Below, in pieces: positions 43,276 to 51,100 of a stretch of DNA of 64,000 nt. The notes under the pieces are model-generated. The model had not been told where the DNA came from and did not search any database. It was given only the letters and a program-made list of their open reading frames with translations. Position 1 is the first letter of the stretch. Each line of letters starts with the position of its first letter. Origin of the DNA: Planctomonas deserti (lineage in GTDB: Bacteria > Actinomycetota > Actinomycetes > Actinomycetales > Microbacteriaceae); the NCBI RefSeq assembly GCF_003067705.1, contig NZ_QANL01000002.1, forward strand, positions 248,001 through 312,000. Direction: 5' to 3'. Both the position numbers and the translations under genes were made by a program.

Positions 43276-43318
43276 AATGAACAACGGGTATTGACTTTTC
43301 TGACCGTTCGTTCATAAT
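43276..43318 (+). promoter_or_regulatory. Promoter of the ribbon-helix-helix gene with shared 20-bp box
   Basis: TTGACT (43291-43296), 16 bases, CATAAT (43313-43318). The box AATGAACAACGGGTATTGAC at 43276-43295 is identical to the one before the transfer operon (minus strand, 23008-22989), which suggests control by a common regulator, possibly the ribbon-helix-helix protein encoded just downstream. Confidence 0.75.
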
Positions 43319-43399
43319 CGCTCGTCCACTCCTCGTCGGGGTGCGGTGTAGAGGATCCCAACCGGGGATCATCCATCGCTTCCGATGAGGAGGCTCAGC

Positions 43400-43726
43400 A
43401 TGGCTGAGAACGAACCCGAAGTGCCGGCCTCGGCACTCGGACCAGTCCGCCCGTTGTCCATCAGGATCACGGACGGCCTGCGGGCGCAGCTGGACGTGAT
43501 CGCACAGCTGAACGACCGCAGCGTCACCGAGGAGATCCGTCTGGCCCTGGAGGCTTGGGTCGAGACCAGCAAGTCCGATCCGAAGGTGCTCCAGCGCGCC
43601 GAGACGGTGCGGGCCGAGATAGAGCGCGAGGCGAAGACCAAGCAGAGCGCGATCGAGGCCATCTTCGGCGGTGCCACCGGCCGCGGAGCGAAGACTCCTA
43701 CGCCCCGCGGCACCAAGTCCGTCTGA
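43400..43726 (+). CDS. Ribbon-helix-helix (CopG/MetJ-type) regulator
   Basis: The 108-residue protein starts at ATG 43400 after GAGGAGG. The RHH motif is clear: RPLSIRITDGLRAQLDVIAQ gives the strand and first helix, and NDRSVTEEIRLALEAWVETS the second helix. A charged C-terminal tail follows (RAETVRAEIEREAKTKQSAI, ending in Pro/Thr/Lys). RHH proteins bind DNA as dimers and often repress their own promoters or serve as relaxosome accessory factors. The shared 20-bp box at its own promoter and at the transfer operon makes it the prime candidate regulator of both. Confidence 0.85.
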   Translation: MAENEPEVPASALGPVRPLSIRITDGLRAQLDVIAQLNDRSVTEEIRLALEAWVETSKSDPKVLQRAETVRAEIEREAKTKQSAIEAIFGGATGRGAKTPTPRGTKSV

Positions 43727-43893
43727 GCTCCCATCCGGATCGCATGCGGTCGGTCGAGCTCGGCGACAACCTCCCTCCCTCGTTTCTGGGGGCTCGGGGA
43801 GCGGGGCGGCTGTCCCGGAGGTCGAGTGCGATGCGCACTCCCTCCGGGCGGTTGCCCTAATCACCCACCTCGTTGCTGCCTCGCGGCTTGTCA

Positions 43894-43913
43894 GGGAACC
43901 CCGCAGGGTTCCC
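43894..43913 (+). terminator. Hairpin between the RHH and DUF3846 genes
   Basis: GGGAACCC and GGGTTCCC form a perfect 8-bp stem with loop CGCA, ending 30 bases before the DUF3846 start. No T-tract follows, so it may be an attenuator or a processing site instead of a full terminator. Confidence 0.4.
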
Positions 43914-43943
43914 GGTCGCGACAACAGTAAGGAGGTGGGAAGG

Positions 43944-44477
43944 ATGGTGCGAAGCATCGTCATCCCGCATGACCAAGCACGGCCAGCGCACGTCTGCGAG
44001 CTGGCCGACCTCGGCGCCTTCCAGGCAGCCGTGGACGGCAGCCTAGAACCGCTGGAGATCCCTACCCTCGACGTCACGGTCTACATGAACGAGGACGCCC
44101 GTCGGGAGCGCCGACCGCTGAACGTCCGCGCGACGGCGCTGTGGTGGTACTACAGCGCCGTGCCGACCGAGTTCCCGCTCATCCTCGGCGACGTCGCCCT
44201 GGCCGGCAGCGCCCACGACCTCACGGGGGACAGCGGGGACATCCCGCCGTTGGTGGAGCAGCAGATCTTCGGATCCGATCTCTACCGCGTGCAGGGCACG
44301 CGTGGCTGTGATCGGCACACCTGGCTGGACACCTACGCCCGGTTCGACAACCTGTTCGATGCGGCCACCTGGTGCACCTTGTTCCGGGCCACCATGGGCC
44401 GGGCATCGCAGTTCCGACTCAGCTCGGAGCCCGCTCTTTTCGACAGCCGCTCCTTCGGGGGTGAGCAAGCATGGTGA
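43944..44477 (+). CDS. DUF3846 domain protein, first of a tandem pair
   Basis: The 177-residue protein starts at ATG 43944 after GGAGGTGGGAAGG. The N-terminal half has the DUF3846 pattern (MVRSIVIPHDQARPAHVCEL, LGAFQAAVDGSLEPLEIP, LDVTVYMNEDARRERRPLNV, RATALWWYYS). DUF3846 proteins are small phage and mobile-element proteins of unknown function. The C-terminal half is acidic. It overlaps the next gene, a paralogue, by 7 bases. Confidence 0.75.
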   Translation: MVRSIVIPHDQARPAHVCELADLGAFQAAVDGSLEPLEIPTLDVTVYMNEDARRERRPLNVRATALWWYYSAVPTEFPLILGDVALAGSAHDLTGDSGDIPPLVEQQIFGSDLYRVQGTRGCDRHTWLDTYARFDNLFDAATWCTLFRATMGRASQFRLSSEPALFDSRSFGGEQAW

Positions 44478-45001
44478 AGGCACTGCGCATCCCGACCGAC
44501 GCCGACGAGCCGATCACGGAGCTGGAAGTCTCCAAGCTCGAGGACTACCAGGCCGAGGTGGGTGGCTGGATCGAACCCGTCGACATCCCGGAACTCGGGG
44601 TGACGGTCTACGTCCACGAGGAAGGGCTCATTCTCAACCTGCCCTTGAACTCCCGCGCCACGTTCCTGTGGTGGTACTTCGTCCCCGGGGCTCGTCAGAA
44701 GGCGATGCTCGTCGGCCCGGCGCTCATCGTCGGGCTACCCGACCGAAACGGTGACAGCACGGACATCCCGGCGCACGCCGCCGAGATGTTCACGCAAGCC
44801 GGGATCTGGCGCGTCGAAGTGCAAGTGGTCGACGATCCGACGTGGTACCGCAACCAGGCCACCTACGACGACTACTTCGAAGCACTCGTCTGGGCCATGG
44901 TCACGCTCGAACGCTGGACAACCGCCGAAGACGTCCGCGTCGTTCCCGTGACGAGCGAAGAACTCGCCGGGGGAGCGGACCTCACCGAACCCGCCGCCTG
45001 A
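44471..45001 (+). CDS. DUF3846 domain protein, second of a tandem pair
   Basis: A 176-residue paralogue of the preceding product with the same layout: LEDYQAEVGGWIEPVDIPEL, GVTVYVHEEGLILNLPLNSR, ATFLWWYFVPG, then an acidic C-terminal region (ATYDDYFEALVWAMVTLERW). The start ATG at 44471 overlaps the previous stop. The two probably arose by duplication inside the element and diverged strongly. Confidence 0.75.
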   Translation: MVKALRIPTDADEPITELEVSKLEDYQAEVGGWIEPVDIPELGVTVYVHEEGLILNLPLNSRATFLWWYFVPGARQKAMLVGPALIVGLPDRNGDSTDIPAHAAEMFTQAGIWRVEVQVVDDPTWYRNQATYDDYFEALVWAMVTLERWTTAEDVRVVPVTSEELAGGADLTEPAA

Positions 45002-45022
45002 CGGCATCAGGCACCAACACAC

Positions 45023-45079
45023 GGCGGCGACTGCCCGGACTTTGAGAATCACGAGTTCTCGTCCGGTGCGGTCGCCGCC
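45023..45079 (+). terminator. Long inverted repeat, probable terminator
   Basis: GGCGGCGAC (45023-45031) pairs with GTCGCCGCC (45071-45079), with a further inner arm CCGGAC/GTCCGG. It lies 20 bases after the second DUF3846 gene and is followed by CTTTC. The remaining bases to 45274 show no gene. Confidence 0.55.
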
Positions 45080-45274
45080 CTTTCATGTTCCGGAGTACTG
45101 CCTGCCAGGTTGACCCGCGTACATGGCAGGCACGGATCTCGCTCGGCGATGGGCTCCGGTCTTGAGCCCACGAAGTCGATCTGGACGCACACGAGTGTGG
45201 CGATGAGCGGCACGCGTCGGTGTACGCGGGTGCGGTGCGGCGACGCTGAGCCGAGTTCAGTGGGTTGTGGTCGG

Positions 45275-45694
45275 CTACACATCGAAGACGGCGTCCGGGT
45301 CCTCCATCGCCCGCTTGAGTTCGGCGATGTTGCCGATGCCGGAAAGCGGCGAGGTCTTTGCCACCTCAACGATGCCGCCGACGATCGACTGCAAGGCGTC
45401 GGTGTCTCCCGCCTCCAGAGCGATGTCGAGGCTCGCGAAGAGTCGAGCATGCGTTTCCTGGCGCTCGGCGAAGATGCGGTCGAAGTACTCCTTCAGCACT
45501 TTCTCGGACGACTTGATGCGTCGTACTTCGGTTTCGCGGTAGGTCTTGAGCTTCTCGCGCTTCGTGCTTTCGGTCTCGTGAATCTCGATTGATTCACGCG
45601 CTGCGTTCACCAGCTGCGTCAAGGCAGCGAGCGCATCAGGCCCGCTGATCTCTCCCACCATCCGCTTCACTACGCTCTTCTGCTGGTCAGCCAT
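45275..45694 (-). CDS. Small coiled-coil protein (139 aa)
   Basis: Starts at ATG 45694 and overlaps by 8 bases the end of the larger gene at 45687. The product is a charged helix throughout (AALTQLVNAARESIEIHETE, STKREKLKTYRETEVRRIKS, EKVLKEYFDRIFAERQETHA) with a C-terminal apolar helix (IVGGIVEVAKTSPLSGIGNI). No family recognised; likely a partner subunit of the membrane-type protein encoded upstream. Confidence 0.7.
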   Translation of the reverse strand: MADQQKSVVKRMVGEISGPDALAALTQLVNAARESIEIHETESTKREKLKTYRETEVRRIKSSEKVLKEYFDRIFAERQETHARLFASLDIALEAGDTDALQSIVGGIVEVAKTSPLSGIGNIAELKRAMEDPDAVFDV

Positions 45695-46676
45695 TTGCTT
45701 GCTCCTCGTACGTTTCTCGATAAGTGAACATCAGTTGTTCGGTCTTCATGTTGATGTTCCCGTCCTCGTCCGCGACGGGAGCGGTAGCGAGCTCGCGAAC
45801 GCCTCTCACGAGCATGAGTGCCTTCTGGAGGCGCTCGGCGTGGATCGTGATGTCGAAGGGTTCGGACTCCAGCGCGTCGAGTGCGTCGGTGGCGCGCGAC
45901 ATCATGCGAGTGAGCAATGCGTAGAGTTCTCGTGTGCGCTCCTGCACGCCCCGGAGCAGTTCATCTCGGGTGTCGAAGGTCGCGATTGCGATCTCGACCT
46001 CGGTGCGATGCCGATCCGCTTCCGTGCGGGCTTTGGTGCCCTGGTTCTTGACCGCAAGCCCGGCTACGAGGATCGCTGGCCCGACGGCCGCCGCCCCGCC
46101 CGCAGCCTTGCCGAGCTTCATCCCGCCCCCGCCGCTCTTCAAGCTGCCTCCGCCGAGAAACGCGAGGCGCGCCTTCTCGGCTGCCGCGCCGCTGAGCTCC
46201 GAGATCGGGGTTCCGGTGCTTGCGCTCGCAAACTTGATCACCGCTGCACTGATCGTTAAGGGTGTGGCGACTCCTGTGCCCGCAGCCGAAACCACACCGC
46301 GCACCCAGCCAGCGACGTCGGGGTCGATCTTGCTGAGGCCCGTAACGTGGACGGCTCCGCCGTCGACGCCATCGAGGATGAGGTGCTCATGCGCGCGCAC
46401 CTGCTTGGCATGGCGTACGAGGAAATCCCTCATGCGGAAGATGACGTCACGCTGCGCACGTTCTTGGATGCCACCGAGCTCCTGAAGCGCTTCGTTGGTT
46501 AAGCCCACCATTTCGAGGTGGGCGGCGTAGCGTTGGTCGTGGCGATCGCCCTGGTGCCGGATCCGCTTGCGTGCCTTGCCGATCTGAACGCCACCGGCCG
46601 TGCCAGCGACTGCGCCGCCGATGGCCGTTGCGCCGCCAACGATGAACAGGCCGACTGGCACGCTGCGGTTCGCCAT
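45687..46676 (-). CDS. Hypothetical protein with glycine-rich apolar segments (329 aa)
   Basis: The ATG at 46676 opens MANRSVPVGLFIVGGATAIG, an N-terminal glycine-rich membrane-type helix (to GTAGGVQIGKARKR). A helical domain with a His/Glu-rich part follows (HLEMVGLTNEALQELGGIQE, LVRHAKQVRAHEHLILDGVD), then a second apolar stretch near 210-225 (GKAAGGAAAVGPAILVAGLA) and a C-terminal coiled coil. Not recognised. In layout it recalls the TerB-like pair at 12.7 kb (apolar glycine-rich segment plus coiled coil plus small helical partner), and like that pair it sits beside a defence operon. Confidence 0.65.
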   Translation of the reverse strand: MANRSVPVGLFIVGGATAIGGAVAGTAGGVQIGKARKRIRHQGDRHDQRYAAHLEMVGLTNEALQELGGIQERAQRDVIFRMRDFLVRHAKQVRAHEHLILDGVDGGAVHVTGLSKIDPDVAGWVRGVVSAAGTGVATPLTISAAVIKFASASTGTPISELSGAAAEKARLAFLGGGSLKSGGGGMKLGKAAGGAAAVGPAILVAGLAVKNQGTKARTEADRHRTEVEIAIATFDTRDELLRGVQERTRELYALLTRMMSRATDALDALESEPFDITIHAERLQKALMLVRGVRELATAPVADEDGNINMKTEQLMFTYRETYEEQANG

Positions 46677-46826
46677 TGCTCCATCCCCGGGCCTGCCGAC
46701 GCTGCGGCGTTGACGCTGTACAGCGAGCCATTCTGGCATGGAGTCGTTGCGCTTCCGAGTCGAGAGCGCTCGAAGCGGAGCCGCCAGATTCGAGAGGCGG
46801 CTGCACTCGATCGATACGGTGCGAAT

Positions 46827-48034
46827 GTGAGTGATGACTTCAGAGAGGTTGCCCGCCGTATCGAGGCGAACCCGCTCGGGCGTCTCATGTACGGGCAGCG
46901 TGAGCTGTTCCATTCCAACCTCGTCGGCTGGTTCTTCGATCAGCTGCCCGAAGCCGCCGACGCGACGTTCAGTCCGCTCGCCGGGGCGGGGGCCGACTCG
47001 CGCCGGTTCGTGGAGCGCGAGCGCGGCCACATGGATCTCGTGTTCCACTGGCCAGACCGTGCACCACTGGTGATCGAGAAAAAGGTCTTCTCGCTCCCGC
47101 ACAGGGATCAGCTCGAGGAGTACCAGGCGGCATTGGCCCACTGGCCGCACGCGCCGGCCTCGTCCTACTCCCGGTCAGCGCACCGGACTTCGAACTGGGG
47201 GAGTGGAGCTACCTCAGCTACGCCGAGTTCGCCGCTCGGATCCTTGACGCGCTTCCCGCGGACTCGTCCTACGAAGTTGCGACGATGCGACGCTATGCCG
47301 CGCTTGTCACCGACCTCCATCATCTGGTGTCTGCGGTCGACCTGCAGTCTGACGATGAGCGGGTCTGGCTGCCGGACTCACTACTATCCGCGATTTCCAG
47401 CTCGCAGATGCGCGCCGCTCTCCACAAGGCGCGAGCCCAGCGCGTCGCCCGTGCGCTCAACAATTTCCTCCCCGACCTGGAGCAGCCCGCTGCGGGCGGG
47501 ATGAGCAACGCCACCCCGTTGGTCGAATCATTCGAGTACGTCTACACCCGCGGCATGCATCTGCACCTCGGCTGGCAACTCCAAGGCAGTCAGTTCCGCC
47601 GCGCGGCGGTCTACCATGACCAGTCCATCTCCGGACGGAGCCAGGAGTCCCGGCGCCTGCGTGAAGACGTAAGCCGAGAGCACCCGGACTTCTATTCCTT
47701 CCCCGCTCCGCTGCCGCAGACGCTCGGCGGGCGGAAGGAGTTCAACCACTTCGCCCCCTCGTTCGTGTACAAGTACGTCAAGGCACCGAGCCTCACGATC
47801 TCCGAGCTGAAGGCTGCCGCGGCCGACGTGCACGCGGAGATCGAGGGGTTCCGGGCCGAGGGCGCCACCGAGGAGCGGGCGGGCGGGGCCGTGCGCAAAG
47901 CACCGTTACAGTCGTGCTTCAAGTGGCGCCCGCACCTCATCTCGGTGCGGGCGCTTGACAGCACTTTGCAATATCGCAAAGATAGCAAATATGACATCTT
48001 CGGCGACGGTACCGGAAGCGCTCCGGGCCATTAG
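46827..48034 (+). pseudogene. PD-(D/E)XK nuclease superfamily gene with a frameshift
   Basis: From GTG 46827 the first frame encodes NPLGRLMYGQRELFHSNLVG and GHMDLVFHWPDRAPLVIEKK, a clear PD-(D/E)XK core (D...E-x-K) of the PF14281 type. At about 47150-47175 coding continues in the -1 frame (GLVLLPVSAPDFELGEWSYL, then TRGMHLHLGWQL and a C-terminal region ending CFKWRPHLI). A single missing base in GCGCCGGCC explains this. It is either an inactivated defence nuclease or a sequencing error. The end overlaps the hsdM start by 44 bases, and the hsdM promoter lies inside its 3' end. Confidence 0.75.
47955..47990 (+). promoter_or_regulatory. hsdM promoter with palindromic operator
   Basis: TTGACA at 47955-47960 leads, at about promoter spacing, into AAAGAT/ATAGCA just before the ATG at 47991, so the message would be leaderless or nearly so. 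TTTGC-AATATC-GCAAA (47965-47980) is a perfect inverted repeat between these elements, and a further half-site GCAAA lies at 47985-47989. It is a good operator candidate for the HTH carried by HsdM itself. Confidence 0.6.
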
Positions 48035-49814
48035 GGCAAGTCTCGATCTCACACAGGCCGGGCTCGCGGAACGGCTCGGTGTGTCGTTTGCGACGGTGAA
48101 CCGGTGGGAGGGCGGCGACGGTAGTACGAAGGTGCAGAGGGCCAAGTTGCAGAGCATCATCGCCCTCGCCGAGGAGGCTGGCGTGGACTTCGCCGACCCG
48201 GGCGACGCGCCCATCGTTACCACTGGGCGCCGCCGACGCACCGGTAAGGCTCATTCCAACACGACGAAGTCCATGGAGCAGATGCTCTGGGACGCCGCCT
48301 GTTCGATCCGCGGGGAGAAGGACGCGGCCAAGTTCAAGGACTACCTTCTGCCTCTGCTCTTCATGAAACGCCTGTCAGACGTATTCGACGACGAGATCTC
48401 CCGGCTGGCGGAGGAGTACGGCGACCGCGAGGTGGCCCTGGAGATTGCGGAATCCGACCACTCGTTGCTCCGCTTCTACCTGCCTCCTGAGGCCCGCTGG
48501 GCGATGATCTCTGAGCGGGAGACATACGAGTGGCCGTCGGACGAACGCGGTCGGTCGACAGCCCCGAAGGACATCGGGGAGCACTTGACCAAGGCCGTCC
48601 GTGCGATCGTCCGGCACAACCCGAGTCTGGCTGGTGTGATTGACATCGTCGACTTCGCTGAGGTGCGTAACGGCGAGCGCGACATCAACCCATCGAAGCT
48701 CAAAGACGTAGTCCAAGCCTTCTCAGACCCCCGCTATCGCCTCGGTTTGGCCGATGTACAGCCCGACTTCCTCGGCCGCGCCTACGAGTACCTGCTCCGG
48801 AAGTTCGCCGAAGGGTCAGGCCAGTCGGCCGGCGAGTTCTTCACGCCGACCGAGGTCGGATTCCTCATGGCTCGGATCCTGCGCGCCAAGCCGGGTGAGA
48901 CCTGCTACGACTACGCCTGCGGCTCTGGCGGGCTCCTCATCAAGCTCCAGCTCATCTCTCGTGAACTCGACCCGACGAGCAAGGTGCCTCTCAAGCTGTT
49001 CGGCCAGGAGCTCCAGGCCGAGAGCTACGCCGTCGCCAAGATGAACGCGATCATCCACGACATGGACGTCGACATCCGTCGCGGCGACACGATGATCAAC
49101 CCGAAGTTCCGCGACACTGCTGGCGGACTCCAGCGATTCGACGTTGTAGTCGCGAACCCGATGTGGAACCAGACCTTCTCACCTGAACTTTTCGACAACG
49201 ACCCCTATGACCGCTTTACGAAGTCCGGTGGCGTCACGTCGGGCAAGGGTGACTGGGCCTGGCTCCAGCACACCCTCTCCTCAATGGGCGACGGAGGTCG
49301 GGCCGCGGTCGTTCTCGACACCGGCGCCGTGACGCGCGGTTCGGGCTCCAAGAACGAGGACAAAGAGCGCAACATCCGCAAGTGGTTCGTTGACCGTGAC
49401 TACATCGAGGGCGTCATCCTGCTGCCGGACAATCTCTTCTACAACACCAGTGCCGCGGGGATCATCGTCGTCCTTAACAAGCGCAAGCCGGCGAGTCGCA
49501 AGGGCAAGATCGTGCTTCTGAACGCGTCCCGGCGAGCGCGCAAGGGCCGCCCCAAGAACTATCTCGTGGAAGACGAGCTCCAACAGATCTCTGACCTGTT
49601 CCGCTCCGACCATGTGGTGGAGGGCGAGGTGAACATCGTCTCGACCGAGCAGTTGCAAGACGCCGACTACAACCTCAGCCCTGCTCGTTGGGTCGCCCAG
49701 GCCAATGCTGCTGAGATGCGTCCCGTTAAGGAGATCTTCGCGGACCTCCTCACACTCGACGAGCGTGCGCGCCAGATCGACCAGACGCTCGCCGAGATGC
49801 TGGTGAAGCTGTGA
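47991..49814 (+). CDS. hsdM: Type I restriction-modification methyltransferase subunit with N-terminal XRE HTH
   Basis: The 607-residue HsdM methylates adenine at the site chosen by HsdS. Residues about 8-63 are an XRE-type helix-turn-helix ([34 protein letters not shown]), which is not a normal part of HsdM. From about residue 90 the standard subunit follows: [35 protein letters not shown], then [22 protein letters not shown] motif [15 protein letters not shown] and the catalytic [11 protein letters not shown] (NPMW in place of NPPF/Y). The ATG at 47991 is used with no leader. The stop overlaps the hsdS GTG by 4 bases. The HTH makes direct autoregulation likely. Confidence 0.95.
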   Translation: MTSSATVPEALRAIRASLDLTQAGLAERLGVSFATVNRWEGGDGSTKVQRAKLQSIIALAEEAGVDFADPGDAPIVTTGRRRRTGKAHSNTTKSMEQMLWDAACSIRGEKDAAKFKDYLLPLLFMKRLSDVFDDEISRLAEEYGDREVALEIAESDHSLLRFYLPPEARWAMISERETYEWPSDERGRSTAPKDIGEHLTKAVRAIVRHNPSLAGVIDIVDFAEVRNGERDINPSKLKDVVQAFSDPRYRLGLADVQPDFLGRAYEYLLRKFAEGSGQSAGEFFTPTEVGFLMARILRAKPGETCYDYACGSGGLLIKLQLISRELDPTSKVPLKLFGQELQAESYAVAKMNAIIHDMDVDIRRGDTMINPKFRDTAGGLQRFDVVVANPMWNQTFSPELFDNDPYDRFTKSGGVTSGKGDWAWLQHTLSSMGDGGRAAVVLDTGAVTRGSGSKNEDKERNIRKWFVDRDYIEGVILLPDNLFYNTSAAGIIVVLNKRKPASRKGKIVLLNASRRARKGRPKNYLVEDELQQISDLFRSDHVVEGEVNIVSTEQLQDADYNLSPARWVAQANAAEMRPVKEIFADLLTLDERARQIDQTLAEMLVKL

Positions 49815-51100
49815 GTACTGCCGACTGGCCGATGCGTCCTCTCGGCGAGATCTTCGACATCGCCGCGGGCAAGACTATGTCCGCGGCTGCGCGTGCTGGT
49901 GAGAACAAGCTGCCCTTCTTGCGTACCTCCAATGTGTTCTGGGACCGGCTGGACCTGGCCAGTCTCGATCAGATGGCCATGTCAGATGCGGAACTCGAAG
50001 AGAGGAATCTGCTACCGGGCGACTTGCTGGTCTGTGAGGGGGGCGAGATCGGTCGCGCAGCGATCTGGGACGGCAGCGTCGAACGCATCTCGTTCCAAAA
50101 CCACCTGCACCGCTTGCGTCCGAAGCCGGAGATGATCGGGCGAGTCGATCCGCGGTTCTACGTCTTCTTCCTGCAGTCCGGCTTCACGCAGCAGGGAATC
50201 TTCGAGGGCGCCGGCAACAAGACGACGATCCCGAACCTCTCCCGTAGCCGGCTTGGCGCCCTGGACGTACCGTTCCCGTCGTTGGCTGAGCAGCAGGCCA
50301 TCGTGACGGTGCTCGGACAGCTCCGAGAGGCGGTCGATGTCCAGGGCGTCTCGCTTGAGTTGGCCGAGGCGCTGCGCCACCGAGTGATGGCTGACGTCTT
50401 CTCCAAGGGGATCCGAGGCGAGGCCAGCAAGGATTCTGAAATCGGGGATGTACCAACCAGCTGGGACGTCGTCGAGTTTCAGACGATCCGTCAGGACCTG
50501 CGATACGGCACATCAGTGCGTTGTACGTTGGTGCCGGCGACCCACCCCGTCTTGCGTATCCCGAATATTCTGTCGGCTCGAATCGATGCCACCGAGCTGA
50601 AGTACTGCGATATGGACAGCCGGGAGGCTGAGCGGTACGCGCTCTCGGATGGAGACCTAATCTTCATCCGGACCAACGGTGTCATTGAGCGTCTCGGCCT
50701 GTGTGCCGTGTATCGGGGCACTCCCGAGAAGGCGCTGTTCGCGTCGTACCTGATTCGTGCTCGGTTGCTGCCGGGCGTCGACCCGGACTTCATCGCCTAC
50801 TTCTTTGGGTCCGGCGTGGGCGTCAGCCTGATCTCGTCGCGGGCGACGCCGGCCGCGGATGGAAAGTACAACCTGAACACCGGCATCATCGATTCGCTTC
50901 TGGTCCCGATTCCGTCGTTGGACGAGCAGCGGGCGATTGCAGCAATCATCAGGGCATGCGACCAGAAGGTCGAACTTCACAGGAAGAAGGTCGCCATGCT
51001 GCATGAGTTCTACCTGCGCTTGCTCCGGGATCTCATGACGGGCGAGGTTAGGTCAGACCAACTCGCCGTTCCTGACGAAATGATTCGGAGTGCCGCATGA
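49811..51100 (+). CDS. hsdS: Type I restriction-modification specificity subunit
   Basis: The 429-residue HsdS has two target-recognition domains separated by the conserved helices: the first half ends with [20 protein letters not shown] and a helical spacer ([17 protein letters not shown]); the second begins [13 protein letters not shown] and ends [20 protein letters not shown] with its helical tail. It determines the recognition sequence of the complex. The GTG start overlaps hsdM and the stop overlaps hsdR (ATGA), so the subunits are translationally coupled. Confidence 0.93.
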   Translation: MSTADWPMRPLGEIFDIAAGKTMSAAARAGENKLPFLRTSNVFWDRLDLASLDQMAMSDAELEERNLLPGDLLVCEGGEIGRAAIWDGSVERISFQNHLHRLRPKPEMIGRVDPRFYVFFLQSGFTQQGIFEGAGNKTTIPNLSRSRLGALDVPFPSLAEQQAIVTVLGQLREAVDVQGVSLELAEALRHRVMADVFSKGIRGEASKDSEIGDVPTSWDVVEFQTIRQDLRYGTSVRCTLVPATHPVLRIPNILSARIDATELKYCDMDSREAERYALSDGDLIFIRTNGVIERLGLCAVYRGTPEKALFASYLIRARLLPGVDPDFIAYFFGSGVGVSLISSRATPAADGKYNLNTGIIDSLLVPIPSLDEQRAIAAIIRACDQKVELHRKKVAMLHEFYLRLLRDLMTGEVRSDQLAVPDEMIRSAA

